A stretch of 64,000 nucleotides of DNA from Thelephora terrestris (lineage: Eukaryota; Basidiomycota; Agaricomycetes; Thelephorales; Thelephoraceae): positions 434,001 through 498,000 of the forward strand of contig WIUZ02000009.1 in NCBI GenBank assembly GCA_015956445.1. The letters are read 5' to 3'. Shown piece by piece: positions 44,593 through 55,962 of this stretch (position 1 is the first letter of the stretch; the number at the start of each line of letters is the position of its first letter). The notes under the pieces were generated by a model. It was not told where the DNA came from, did no database searches, and saw only the letters and a list, made by a program, of their open reading frames with translations. The translations under genes were made by a program, and so were the position numbers.

Positions 44593-47500
44593 TGTCAGGG
44601 CCACTCTACCCCAACAACTACCAGTGCACTGAGCCAACTCCGCAGGGTACTCACTAGTCCAACTAGTTTGTGAGAGAACGATCACGTCTCTATTCTTCCG
44701 GTAGGTTGTCCGAGGTCACTACAAGTCAGGTCGAAATCCTAAAGAGAAACCCAACCTAAACCGTACTTCGTTCGGTTTATCAAGCAAGCGTTTATCCCTA
44801 CAACAGGATTGATGACTCCACCAGGCGATCGACTGGATGCTCGAGGTGTTCTAATATGAACGCTGGGGTTCTATAGTTACGAGGTGCAGTTGACGCGCAG
44901 AGCGGGAGGGAGAGCAGATGGGGGATGTCTTGGATCAAACAAGAAACTCTGACTTGTCCTTAACTGCAACTGGGCTGAGAAGGGCAGAGGATTTCCTGAG
45001 GTAACAAAACTAAGGTACTACGATACAGCCACAGTTGTTACTTATACTAAAGGAGTGGCCATGACGTCAATACCCTAATATACCCTTATCAAGTCCGAAC
45101 AAAGGGAGATAAGGAGTGTGAGAACGCTAAGTAAGGGAAGCGAACAAATATGACGCGTGGGAGAATAAAGGACAAAGGGCCTTACTAGCGTGTGAAGGAT
45201 TGCATAAAAGATAACAAATGTTCACATGAAACATAGGGGTGAAGATAACACTAGTCCAAAAAGAAATGGGGGCATGGGGTTATGAAAGTTCGCACCTGGG
45301 GATCACACCCAAGGGTCAGGTGAGAATCTTCTTGGATGCTTCCTTTGGAGAGGCCAAAGATAGAGACCATGCAGCATCCCTTGTTGTCTGTAGGCGGTAA
45401 CAGCATCACGGACTAGTGGCAACCTCAACGTGCATCCAAACATGAGGAGCGCAGGCCTAGACTCATGGGACATGAGGGATTACAGATTCGCCAGTGTTTC
45501 ACGCTAACGGCTACTCCACATTCGCTGAGCTAAACAAAAGGAGTCTAAGGCACTCCTTCCAAATAACGGTGATTCCTTCCTCTGGTTAGGAGACTGTGAT
45601 CTGACTGTCCACGTGTGTGATCAGGGTCCAGGGTTGATCGTAATTGTAAAGTCATGAGGGGTCGTAAAAGGGGTTCGTGATGTCATAAAGGGGTCATCAG
45701 GGTCTTGAGACCTATTTTTAGTGCGCGCACATTCTAGGCATTCCGGAACAAAGTTCTTCCAAGGCCGTCCCGCGGGCCGAGGTGTCAGCTTGATGTAGTA
45801 AGCCAACAATGATGGTACAGGGGCGGAAGTTGATGTGACCCGGACCAATGAGGTTCGTCGAGGTAGGTCACGTGAAGGATCACCAATCTAGGCTATAAGA
45901 AGGACGTCTTCTTGGAGCCATCCTTGATCAGCAACACCAGCAACTTCCCCATCACCTTACCAAAACATGTCCTTCCCCAACAACCATACCTACAAAGTCG
46001 CCAACGGTATCTCCACCATCTCCCGTATCGACCGCTGTGCCGCCAACCGTAAGACCTATGCCAGTGAAGCGGGGGTTCCCTATACCACGGATGACCAGGT
46101 ATGGGGGAGATCTAGTGCTTTTTGCACTTGCGCTAACTTTTCCCTCTAGGTAGAGGTTACGTTCTTTTTGGCGTTGATGTCAAGCTAACGGCTTCTAGAT
46201 CTTGGAGGTCGTCAAGAAGGTGGACGCCGAACGTCTCAGGGAAACGATTCCTCATTTGATGGGGTTGACCTGGGATGATGAGCTCTGGGTCCGGTCCATG
46301 ATCGCCGAGAAGGTGATCTTCCAGATGAGGGGTAGGTTCGGGGAATTGGAGCATCCGATCAAAAAGGAGCTCTGGTACACCCTGCAGAGGGGGATCTATG
46401 ATCAGGACCTGTTGGAGCACAGGGCGACTGTTCCTCGGGCCATCCGTCATGCCACCGCTTCCACCATGCTGTTGTGGTCGCTCGTTCGAGAGGGGGAAAG
46501 CCGGGTAGGTTTTCCGTTTGGATATTCAAGTATGACTCTCGACTAACCAAACTGCCTAGGTTGAACGATTGGAGCGTGAGGTGAAGGAGGCGAAGGCAGA
46601 CGTCCTTCGTCTGTCAGCAGAGGGTCTTCTGATGAAGGAGACTCTGGCCGCCTTCCAGCAGGGAACAAATGAGGCGTTGGAGGCGATGGTGGCTAACCAT
46701 CAAGAGTTAATCGCCGGTCTGAAGGTCTGAGACAACAACATCAAGGGTGCGTTGGCTAGGAGGGACAATAAGGTACTTTCAGTCTTTGCAGGTATATGCA
46801 ACAACTGAGAGACTTCTTCTAGACTGAACAGGTTGAGGACTTGGTGTCCGTGTTGACGGTGCAGGTCGAGTCCTTGCAGGACAAGACCTGTAACTGTAAG
46901 AAGGGTCCCGTGTTGGTTGGTCAGGGGACTGCCGACATTCCGTTCAAGCTGGAGTACGCCGACGAGGTGGTACTCCCATCGCCTAACCCATCGTCCTATG
47001 CCACTCCTCCGATTGAGAACGTGGTTCCCGTTCCGACTCCAGCTCCAGCTTCCACTCTGGCCAAGTCCGACAAGGAGAACTGTCGGCGTTGCCCGCTGCA
47101 GTCGATCAGTCAGCTGGTCAAGATTGAAGATGAGGTCATGGAAGTTGACCGGGCCGAAGATGCTCCGAGGGCCATGGAGGTACGTCCGGTGACAACAGGG
47201 CAGCGTAGTAAACGCTCTCGATGCCGCGTTGCTCATCGCATGGCTCCCTCGGCTAATCCTTATCCGCGTCCAGTTGAGTCGGATGGTGACCAGTCTGGTC
47301 GAGATGAGGGACGATCCTTCAGATACCGGGTCAACCGTCCCAACCGACAGGTCAAGTCGGAGATCCAGCTCCGACACCAGCTTCGTCTCGCAAGACAGGA
47401 TTCCACCCAGGGGTCCGACGAGGGAGACAGAGGGTCGCTCTTCGACAGCGCTGCCGAGCAGTCACCCGGTGATGGAGATGTGGGACCAGGTGTTCCGCAG

Positions 47501-47882
47501 TTCGGTGACATCTGGGAGGCTGATCGGTCCGCTTGAAGGCATCTCTTCATATCGGCTTGAACTAGTCGTTCAGCTGAGCGCCGAAGATGGTGACACCATG
47601 TTCGGGGAGGTCCTTGCAAGGAGGGGCCGGTTCTTCGATCTCCGGGATGGAACGCTGATGACGATGAGGCCTGCCGTAGATAGAGTTGACTTTTGATGGA
47701 CTTGGATAGCACCATATATAGCCATGTTGTTACGATTCGCTGGGAATGGTACGCGCGTTTGTGTGTTTGAATGATTGGTGTGAAGGATAAGGAGTGTGAA
47801 GCATTCAAAACATAAGAAGTGGTAAGAAGAGTTCAAAGAAAGAGTGTGTTATAAAAAGTTTAAAAATACCATGTTCCTGACA
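44593..47882 (+). mobile_element. TGTCA element C#2 (5-bp TSD CTGAT)
   Basis: Begins TGTCAGGGCCACTC and ends ATGTTCCTGACA, flanked by CTGAT at 44588-44592 and 47883-47887. 3290 bp, in the opposite orientation to C#1 and only 70 bp away from it. One C gene on the plus strand (45967-47696) with TATA-like CTATAAGAAGG at 45893-45903. Confidence 0.9.
45967..47696 (+). pseudogene. C protein gene of C#2, near-intact
   Basis: Exon pattern 45967-46098, 46199-46504, 46560-46772, 46823-47179, 47274-47696, matching C#3 in number and phase. Blocks: MSFPNNHTYKVANG, LTWDDELWVR, RLEREVKEAKADVL, TCNCKKGP, KENCRRC, VMEMWDQVFRSS. It looks broken in about one place, otherwise whole. The last intron (GTACGT to CGTCCAG, 94 nt) sits at the same site as that of D#1. 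Confidence 0.7.
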
Positions 47883-48020
47883 CTGATCAAAGTGTGGGCA
47901 AAGTGGTGGGTAAGTTTTGAATTTGTTCACAATTAACCCACTGGGTAAAATCTGAGTAAATTGTTGAAAAACTCAAACCCTCAATTTGCCTGCTGGGTAA
48001 GTGGGGGTCTGCCCCCAGTG

Positions 48021-48890
48021 AGAAGTGTGATTAACGGTGTCCACTAATTCCAATTTTGGCGTGCAAGAAATTTCACCACTGAGCGCTAAGCACTTAATCA
48101 AATAATTCCCTCAATACATACACATCGCTCAAGAATCAAATCTCTGCAACGTTAAGTCACGCTCTTGTCTATATATATGCTCTATTAACTCTTAAACTTA
48201 AACAAATTTATTTTTAACAATGTAAAGATCCTGACTGCTCTGGGTACTGTGCCATTGACAGCCCAAAATCTCACCTATAGGTGCCACTCTACTTTGCGGA
48301 TATTTAATTGGCAACATTCGGTCCAAAACATATTGTATATAAAGCGCCAGGAGAAAATAACGATTGGTACAGGAGTGGGAGATATTCGGAAGTAACTAAG
48401 GGGAAGGCAGCAACCAGACGCTTCCCAAGACAAGAGCGAGCTGGAATGAGTGGTACGCTTCCATTCTTGTTGGCCAAGAACAGTGAACGGAAAGGCTAAT
48501 ACCTTGAGTAGCCTATTACGATTAGCCTCGAAGCAAGGGATGAAGGTGTTACATAACATGATGCGAAGATGCCAACCTGGGTCCCAGCGATGACGACATA
48601 CCAAAGCCTGGTGGTCACGCCCTTTAATGGCTGATGGATAAAGAAGGGGACATCTAGGGCAGCAGTTGTGTTGACGTAGGAGGGGTCACCCGACCATTCT
48701 GGGCCTGCTTTGATCTGGGTTAACATAGTGTAAATGTCTGTGAGTTACATTAGTCAGTGCAAAACACATTAAACAGCAAGGCTGTACTTACCTTCAGGAG
48801 AATGATAGGCAACACCATCCTCAACCTTGAAATAACCCAACATATCTGTTCTCAAGAGCTGCGGATACAAGAGTGAGAGACACCGGTTAC
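48021..48890 (-). pseudogene. Gene with possible RNase H1-type N-terminal domain, 3' part
   Basis: Read on the minus strand beyond A/B#3: MLGYFKVEDGVAYHSPE (48845-48795), a GTAAGT intron, then IKAGPEWSGDPSYVN (48720) and TTRLWYVVIAGTQVGIF (48615-48565). WYVVxxGxxVGIF resembles the small RNase H1 N-terminal (viroplasmin-like) fold common in Basidiomycete hypothetical proteins. Downstream to 48275 only short frames remain. 48021-48270 shows nothing further. Confidence 0.4.
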
Positions 48891-48914
48891 AGGGTGTCAG
48901 GGTTGTAGGCCTGC

Positions 48915-49538
48915 TTACTGATTGTGGGGCGCTAGAGGATTAGCAGTGGGGTGAGGGGTGTCGGGTCTGGTTTTGAAGGGAGTTCCGGGTGTGGAGATGA
49001 GGGGAGGAGGAATATCAAGTGAGAGGGGTGACTCGGTTTGGTAAGGGTGAACGGGCGAGTGGTAATCTTGACAGAACTGACTAAGTTGCTGCACAAACGG
49101 TTCGAAGTCTTGATCGCTAAGGCGTTCGAAGTTGACGAGATATTCTATGACGGAATAAGGTAATTCAGTTGGAATTTCCCACCAGAGAACGATGATAGCA
49201 GGGGAATGGGTGTGAATGTTAGTCGTGAGATGAACGCGTGGAGAGGGGAAGTAAAAGGCCGGGCTAATACTGAAGTAGACAGTCGCAAGGACGCTCTCAG
49301 TAAGATCTGAATTCCAGAGGAATTGATGATCTGCTCCTAATAGAAATGGAGGAGTGGTGACTCCGGCGTCGAGAGCTGCAAAGGGTCGATAGTATGGAAA
49401 GTGAGTAAGTAAGCCGGCGGTTCGGTTTACTTGAAGACTTCTGATGAGTTTATACTCCCAGATAGACCTTCTGGCGTCAGGGATGTCTGGTCGCTGGATG
49501 GGACTGGTAGAGGGGAAAGGGTTAGGGGCGCTGAACAT
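48915..49538 (-). CDS. A protein, copy 3, 207 aa, unknown function
   Basis: Starts MFSAPNPFPSTSPIQRPDIP, closely similar to copy 2 along its length, with FLLGADHQFLWNSDLTES and NIHTHSPAIIVLWWEIP. The frame is intact and the TATATAAGG box upstream (near 49683-49690, minus strand) is conserved. Confidence 0.8.
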   Translation of the reverse strand: MFSAPNPFPSTSPIQRPDIPDARRSIWEYKLIRSLQVNRTAGLLTHFPYYRPFAALDAGVTTPPFLLGADHQFLWNSDLTESVLATVYFSISPAFYFPSPRVHLTTNIHTHSPAIIVLWWEIPTELPYSVIEYLVNFERLSDQDFEPFVQQLSQFCQDYHSPVHPYQTESPLSLDIPPPLISTPGTPFKTRPDTPHPTANPLAPHNQ

Positions 49539-50133
49539 ACACTGGCAGGAGGATTCCTGCTGAAATGAGTCAGAAGAGGTAAGGCGTGAGGAGAATTCCT
49601 CAGCTTACTTTTATTCAGGTTGTGGGTAGAGGAGTACAGAAGAGATTGAGAATGGGGAAAAGAAGGAGCGGATGCTCTTCCTTATATACCCAATCCTCTA
49701 CAGGAGTCATTATTCTACAACGAGTCAAACAAGAGTCAACATGGTCTGTGCGTAGTTTAGGGTAGGGTAGATGAGTCAGAATGAGGGGACTTAGGACGAC
49801 AGATAGTAATTACTCATACGGGAACAATAGGGGCACGAGTCGATGGAAGCGTTCGGGGATTTCTCGTGTTTCGTGGTAGCAATAGAAGCGTGGTGGGGAT
49901 TTCCCATGATCGATGGGGATTTCTCTGGGTTTGATGGGATCGCGATCAGGGTTAAGGGTTTGTTTACCCTAATTCGGACTTTAATGGATAATGGGTTATT
50001 GTTTTCTCTTTCCGGTTCGCCTTTGAGTCAGGAAGTATTTAAGTCAGGGGGATTAATGATCGTTCCCTCCATCGCCTCTTTTCCACTCCCACCAATCAAT
50101 CCACCACTCTCCTCCTAAACATCTGCTACTATC

Positions 50134-51037
50134 ATGTCTACCTTCGCCGCCAACAATGTTGTTCTCAACGCTGCCGCCGCCCCCTTCACTCCATCCTTCG
50201 AGACGGACGCTCCCTACAACGTGGAGCAACACTTGTACGACACCCCTGCCAACATCGCCCACGATAATCAAGTCGCCGTCAACTTCCTCACCGCTCACGA
50301 TGCTCCCGCTGAGTTCTGGGAGCAAGCTGGCTTCGACGACCCTAGGTTGTCTGGGCCTGTGGTTCAAGCCTTCCACCCTGGAGCCGTCCGGTTGTTGGAC
50401 GCCATGGAGAGGGAGAGGGAGGATAGGATCGCGAAGTTGGAGAAGCGGGTGGACCTCATGTACGTCATCATGAACAGCTTGAATGATGACTTCTCTCACT
50501 TTGCTTTGGAACATTGGGGACCTTTCCAGGCATCTCTCTTCCGATATTTCGGACACCAATGTCACGGGGCTTATTGCACCGACCCCCCTTGCAAGTCCCC
50601 AGTCATCCCTTCGCCACCGCCAGGATCAGGGTGTTCCTCTCCCTCCATCTCCTCCCTGGAGTCCTGCCCCAGTTCGCCAGATGGTGGAGAGGTCCCAGAG
50701 GAAGAAGACCCGCAAGAGTCCGATGACTCGTTCTGGTCAACGTTGTCGTCCCTCCGACAAGTCACGTCAGGTGAGGATGAGGTTGAAGGTGGAGGTGGCG
50801 GGTCTCCAAGACCGCTATGGGTTCGCATTAGTGAGCAAGGCCTTGTCGGACGTGCGACGAGAGATGTATGACAGTCTATCTCACGATGTGTTGGGGTGTA
50901 GGGAGTGTTGGCAGGATCCGGTGACGCGAGATTGGTCCTACTGCCCTGAGAGTATCCATAACCCTCACCACTTCGCTCATCGTTGCCCCCTTCCTCAGCA
51001 CTGTTCATGTGATGTCGACCCGTTTGTTCTTGTCTAA
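50134..51037 (+). CDS. B protein, copy 3, 277 aa, unknown function
   Basis: Exon 1 50134-50459, intron 50460-50529 (70 nt), exon 2 50530-51037. Same length and domain order as copy 2: MEREREDRIAKLEKRVDLM coiled coil, basic Ser/Pro segment, Cys/His-rich end (GCRECWQDP, HNPHHFAHRCP, CSCDVDPF). The intron ends and length are identical in all four copies. Confidence 0.75.
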
Positions 51038-51147
51038 GTTTGTAGTCCCTTTTAGCCACTCTTGTACTATTATTACCGCGAATGAGACCAATGTCTTGAA
51101 TTATTTGTGAGATCTTGGCTACTATGTCACGCGTTCGTGACACAGGG

Positions 51148-51343
51148 CTGTGATCCATTGGAAGGAAGCTGGGCAGGTTGCTGCTGCTGCACATTTGAGG
51201 ATCGGGGTTGTTCAACTGGGTTAGCAGGGCCAGCAGGTGTTTGCACTTTGGGGTGGCAGCTTGATGAAGCAGTAGGGGGCGGAGTGGCAAGCCTGGTTGT
51301 GGTTGGCTGGTTGGCAGGAGGCAGACCTTGAGTATGTGACATA
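51148..51343 (-). pseudogene. Gene with possible RNase H1-type domain, 5' part
   Basis: From ATG 51343 the minus strand reads MSHTQGLPPANQPTTTRLAT, then a Pro/Gln/Ser-rich low-complexity N-terminus (SSNVQQQQPAQLPSNG) to the A/B#3 junction. A CACTG-type element begins immediately upstream and would separate the gene from its promoter. Confidence 0.4.
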
Positions 51344-51344
51344 G

Positions 51345-51882
51345 TACTGAGACTGGGTAAATCCTGAACACTTTTTGAAAGAAAACAAAATATACTAAAT
51401 TGTTGCACAGTACTTTTTAAATGATTCAGTATATTTTGGTTTCTTTCAAGAAGTGTTCAGGATTTACCCAGTCTCAGTACTTTGTGATCCCATTTTCTTT
51501 GAGCCACTCAAGTAAATTTGGACAGATGGGCTCAGGACATTCTAGAAGTACTCAGCATTCACCAGTTTGGTACTTTGTAGTCACATGGCCCAGTAAGTTT
51601 TGATTGAAACCACAATGTGCAGTGCAGGTACTTGTTCACCACTTTCTTTGGGACAATCAAAAAGTACTAAGTGATTACTGATCAGGGACATTGTGGTCAC
51701 ATGACTCAGTGCTCTTTGCCTGTTTCCACAATGTACTGAGCTGGGAAGTAGTAGTTACATTGTTCAGTACATTTTGAAAGAACTCAACTTGTTCTTGCCC
51801 AGAAAAGTTCTGGTACATTGGACATGGAACTACCATGTATTTAAAAAGTACCCAGTCAGTAAGTGGGGGCCTGTCCCCAGTG
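51345..51882. mobile_element. CACTG element, subfamily f, left end missing
   Basis: The right end is GGGGGCCTGTCCCCAGTG at 51882. At 51346-51480 a 45-bp inverted repeat (AGTACTGAGACTGGGTAAATCC and complement) forms a hairpin. The CACTGGGG left end is not found, so the copy is partial. Confidence 0.6.
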
Positions 51883-51930
51883 TTTGTCTTGCTACTCGTG
51901 TTTCTTTCTAAGTCGTTGCGGTCTTCCAGA

Positions 51931-52813
51931 CACTGGGGGAAAGGGGTCAAATACCTGGTGGGTACATGCTGAGCACATTGTGATCACAGTCAACAAGTGA
52001 TCACAATGTGCCCAGTGGTGGAAATTTGAATATATTCAAAATGTGCCTGGCCATGTGAGTCCAATGTACCCATCAATGTGATCTCAATGTGCCCACTGGG
52101 GACATTTTGATTGCGATCACAATGTACACATCAATGTGAACTCAATGTACCTGCTGTGCACATTTTAATTTCTTTCACAATGTTCCCATCAATGTGTTCA
52201 CAATGTACCCAGCTCATTATATAATAGTTCCTTTCACAATGTCGTCCACAATGTGTCCAGCATGTAGCTGAGCCACTCATTCAAACTTCTTTCACAAAAT
52301 ATCCAGTGATGTGTCTAGAATATGTACAGCCATACACATAGTGATTTCTTTGAAAGTTCATGATGAGATTGAACAATATTGTGATTACATTGTGATTACT
52401 CCAAAAAGAACCCCCTGGGGACATTATGGACACATCACTGGGTAATCTTTGAATGAATTTTGAATGAGTGGCTCAGCCACATGCTGGACACATTGTGGAC
52501 GACATTGTGAAAGGAACTATTATGTAATGAGCTGGGTACATTGTGAACACATTGATGGGAACATTGTGAAAGAAATTAAAATGTGCACAGCAGGCACATT
52601 GAGTTCACATTGATGTGTACATTGTGATCGCAATCAAAATGTCCCCAGTGGGCACATTGAGATCACATTGATGGGTACATTGGACTCACATGGCCAGGCA
52701 CATTTTGAATGTATTCAAATTTCCACCACTGGGCACATTGTGATCACTTGTTGACTGTGATCACAATATGTTCAGCATGTACCCACCAGGTATTTGACCC
52801 CTTGCCCCCAGTG
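51931..52813. mobile_element. CACTG element, subfamily b, second copy
   Basis: Begins CACTGGGGGAAAGGGGTC and ends CCCCTTGCCCCCAGTG; nearly the same sequence as 29080-30032 with internal deletions. The 3-bp duplication is unclear (CCAGA left, CCAG right). Confidence 0.85.
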
Positions 52814-52969
52814 CCAGCAATTCTCCAGACTTCTTTGGGCAACTCTGAACAGATCTTCTGTTCCGGTGGTCGTATAGATCCCAACACCCAACTGGTACCT
52901 ACCCCAACTGCTCATTCACTCTATTTGAGGTATCCGACTACCTCGAGTGTTCAGCTAGTTCAGTGCTCA

Positions 52970-53200
52970 AAAATATGAAATGTTTTCACAATGTACCCAC
53001 TGGGCACATTCAGGAAACATTTCTTGGGAACATCTTGAGGAAATTTCGAATGGAGCTGGTGGCAACAGTTGAATTACATGTCAAGGTAACATTTAAAATG
53101 TAATCAACCTGGAATCGGCGATTACAATTATTGAAAAGTGCACATGAACTCACCATGTAATCAAGATGTAATCACTGATTCCAGGTGCCCCTGCCCCCAG
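52970..53200. mobile_element. CACTG element, subfamily c, right half only
   Basis: Matches the right half of 24684-25184 (AATGTACCCACTGGGCACATT to CCTGCCCCCAG). The left half is lost. 52814-52969 to its left is an open stretch without a recognised domain. Confidence 0.8.
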
Positions 53201-53202
53201 TA

Positions 53203-54371
53203 TCACTATCTTCACCAATGGGTCCAGACTCCCTAACAAGAAGAACACTGGTTACCATACTGGATACGCCATCACAGGATATTGCCATATTGTGGAAAAA
53301 AGCAAGCTCAAGAAATGCTTCTCCATTTCAAAACCATACTCCAATTGGGCATTGAACTTTGATGCTAAAATGTTTGCCATTTCACACGGGGCCAGAGGGG
53401 CCCTTCAATACATGAAGAAACACCCTGAAATCAACAACATCAGGATGTGTTGGACAACGGCGAAACCTAGACGTATCGCTGTAAGTGAAAAGCTATCGAC
53501 TGGGTAAGCGAGGGTTCTAGAAAGAGAGAATAAAATATACGCACTCCTCAATCAAGAATAAAGACAATTGAGGAGTTGAAACGAAAATTGACTGATCCTG
53601 TACGCGGTAGCGGTTGTGGGAAGTAACTACTAAAAGCGTAACGAGATAAGGAAAGGTTCGGAAACACGGAAAGTCTAATATTTCAACAGGATGTACTCCG
53701 ACAACTCCAGTGCCATCTCCATCATCTTTGACCCCTCTCCACACCCTTCACAGCAGTCTTCCATCGACTTCTAAAACACTGTCCACGAAATATTTACAAT
53801 CAACCCCGAAGTCACCTTTTCACTGGTCTGGACTCCTGCTCATGGAAGATAGACATCATGGACTGCTTAGCCAAGGCAGGTGTCAAATCCAGACTCAAGC
53901 CAATCCAATCCTTTGCCAGCCTGTCTCACGTCCTATTGGAAATCAGAGAGAAGAACCCAATCAAAAACTGGAAAGAACACATCAAGGACCACCCTATAAA
54001 GGAAAACTCCCTCTTTTTTCAGAAATTCCCAAGCTCTACATCCCTCTCTCAACCACCCTAGTAGTTTAAGAAAGTCAACTGTCCTATCACCTCTTGTCTC
54101 ACCCAGTTCATTACTGGACATGACTACACGTCAGAATACTTTGACCAGTTCAAGATTCCCAATCGAGGAACATGCAATTGCAGCACGACCAGCAACACCC
54201 CTATTCACCAGTCCCCCTTTCAAGAGAACATGTAATTAAAGTGTGTCCCCTCTTCAAAACTGCTCGGGGAGTCCTTCAACGACATGCACCATGAATCGTT
54301 CATCGCAAATGGCCATCATCCAATCTCCTCAAAAAAGATTTTCTTGAACACTTCATCAAATTCCTCAGTGA
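53203..54371 (+). pseudogene. LINE (Tad-like non-LTR) ORF2 3' end: RNase H and C-terminal region
   Basis: Blocks in order: IFTNGSRLPNKKNTGYHTGY (RNase H start, with FTNGS where FTDGS is usual), NFDAKMFAISHGARGALQY, NPEVTFSLVWTPAHG (53800-53845), CPITSCLTQFITGHDY (54080-54125), a CNC...H...C cluster with EHVIKVCPLF (54170-54255). This is the usual 3' end of a Tad1-like Agaricomycete LINE. Blocks fall in different frames, with stops, so the copy is dead; no RT or endonuclease part is present. A CACTG element cuts it at 54372. Confidence 0.7.
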
Positions 54372-55316
54372 CACTGGGGGCAAGGGGTGGTGTTCTGGTC
54401 TGGAACACTGCAAGTTCATCGCAAGGAAATGGATGATGTAACTGGCCAAGACCTACCCAGTACATCAGAAACACATTCTCAATTTTCTGGGCCAATTTCC
54501 TTGCAGTGTTCCAGCACAGAGAATCTTTAGTACATTCTCAGTGTTCCCATTAGGTAATCCATGGGTACATTCTAAATTTTCCCCAAGAAAGTACCCTCAG
54601 TGTCCCTGAGTGGCTCATTCAAAGAAAATTTTCAGTGAACCCTCAGTTTTCCAGATCATGTGACTGCAGTGTTCCGATTAGGTAAACCATGGGAACATCT
54701 TAAATTTTCCCAGAGAAAGTACCTGTGATGTTCCTGAGTGGCTCATTTGCAGTGTACTTTTAGGTTTCCCCAAGTGCAATCACAGTGTTCCTGGTCAGGA
54801 AAACTACAGGAACACTGGAAGAACACCAGAAAAACTTGGAACACTACAAGTTCATTCAAACTGTTCTTTCAGTGTTCCCACAATTTTCCTGACCAGGAAC
54901 ACCATGATTGCACTTTGGGAACACTGCAACGTACACTGCAAGCGAGCCACTCAGGAACATCCCAGGTACTTTCTTTGGGAAAATTTAAGATGTTCCCATG
55001 GTTCACCTAATCGGAACACTGCAATCACATGATCTGGAAAACTGAGGGTTCACTGAAAATTTTCTTTGAATGAGCCACTCAGGGACACTGAAGGTACTTT
55101 CTTTGAGAAAATTTAGAATGTACCCATGGATTACCTAATGGGAACACTGAGAATGTACTAAAGATTCTCTGTGCTGGAACACTGCAAGGAAATTGGCCCA
55201 GAAAATTGAGAATGTGTTTCTGATGTACTGGGTAGGTCTTGGCCAGTTACATCATCCATTCCCTTGCGATGAACTTGGAGTGTTCCAGACCAGAATATTA
55301 CCCCTTGCCCCCAGTG
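54372..55316. mobile_element. CACTG element, subfamily e (3-bp TSD TGA)
   Basis: 945 bp, CACTGGGGGCAAGGGG start and CCCCTTGCCCCCAGTG end, flanked by TGA at 54369-54371 and 55317-55319. The two halves are inverted copies around about 54845, rich in GGAACACTG motifs. Confidence 0.9.
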
Positions 55317-55319
55317 TGA

Positions 55320-55852
55320 ATTAGGCGCTTTTTCCCAGAAGTATTTGACAGCAATAGGTGAGCCCAGACCTTGTGCCAAAAACCAACCAATAACCCCAAA
55401 AATCCATTGGACTCCGACCACCCAACCAGAAGAGTTAGCCCAACAATTATAACAACACGCACATCAGAAGATCACCAAATGGAACAACAGGTGCGACATC
55501 ACTCCGGTCATGGAGATCGTCCGGAATATGGGCTGAGATCCCATCAAATTGAACAACCAATGGTGGACAGACCACCACAACAACCCATACAAATTATCAC
55601 AACCCTTATCCATCCTACCCCAACAATCAGAACCCCATCCATCAACACGCATGGCATGCCCTTTGCCCAGACATGCCCCCAGGGTCATCTCCAATCTCCA
55701 TCAGCCCAATCCTCCTATTGTCCAACCGGAAAGGAGTGGGTTATCCTATAGCCCAAGGACCCCACCACCTGTTCCCACGAGGCTTGATTCCATTGCGGAT
55801 CCCACTCACCCACCCTGCCCCAACTGCTGCACCACGGCAATCACAAAACGTA
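55320..55852 (+). other. Proline-rich open stretch, no recognised gene
   Basis: Two plus-strand frames here are Pro/Gln/His-rich (PTPTIRTPSINTHGM; PRTPPPVPTRLDSIADP). One contains a CPNC pair just before A/B#4 is inserted. It could be a gag-like or linker region of a decayed element. Homology not recognised. Confidence 0.25.
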
Positions 55853-55962
55853 AGAACTGTCACGAACGCGTGACATAGTAGCCAAGATCTCACAAATATT
55901 TCAAGACATTGGTCTCATTCGCAGTAATGATAATACAAAGTCGACTAAAAGGAACTACAAAC

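Larger units (their letters stand above)
36309..48020. mobile_element. CACTG element, subfamily d, split by C#1 and C#2 (TSD AGA)
   Basis: Ends CACTGGGGGCAGATCCCC at 36309 and its counterpart TCTGCCCCCAGTG at 48020. AGA flanks it at 36306-36308 and 48021-48023. Its own sequence is 36309-36761, 44523-44592 and 47888-48020, about 656 bp, a foldback. Two TGTCA elements in opposite orientation are inserted 70 bp apart in its right arm. Confidence 0.9.
48895..51142 (+). mobile_element. TGTCA element A/B#3 (5-bp TSD CAGGG), complete
   Basis: 2248 bp from TGTCAGGGTTGTAGGCC to TGTCACGCGTTCGTGACA, flanked by CAGGG at 48890-48894 and 51143-51147. Both genes are open. It lies within the minus-strand gene of 48.0-51.3 kb. 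Confidence 0.95.
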
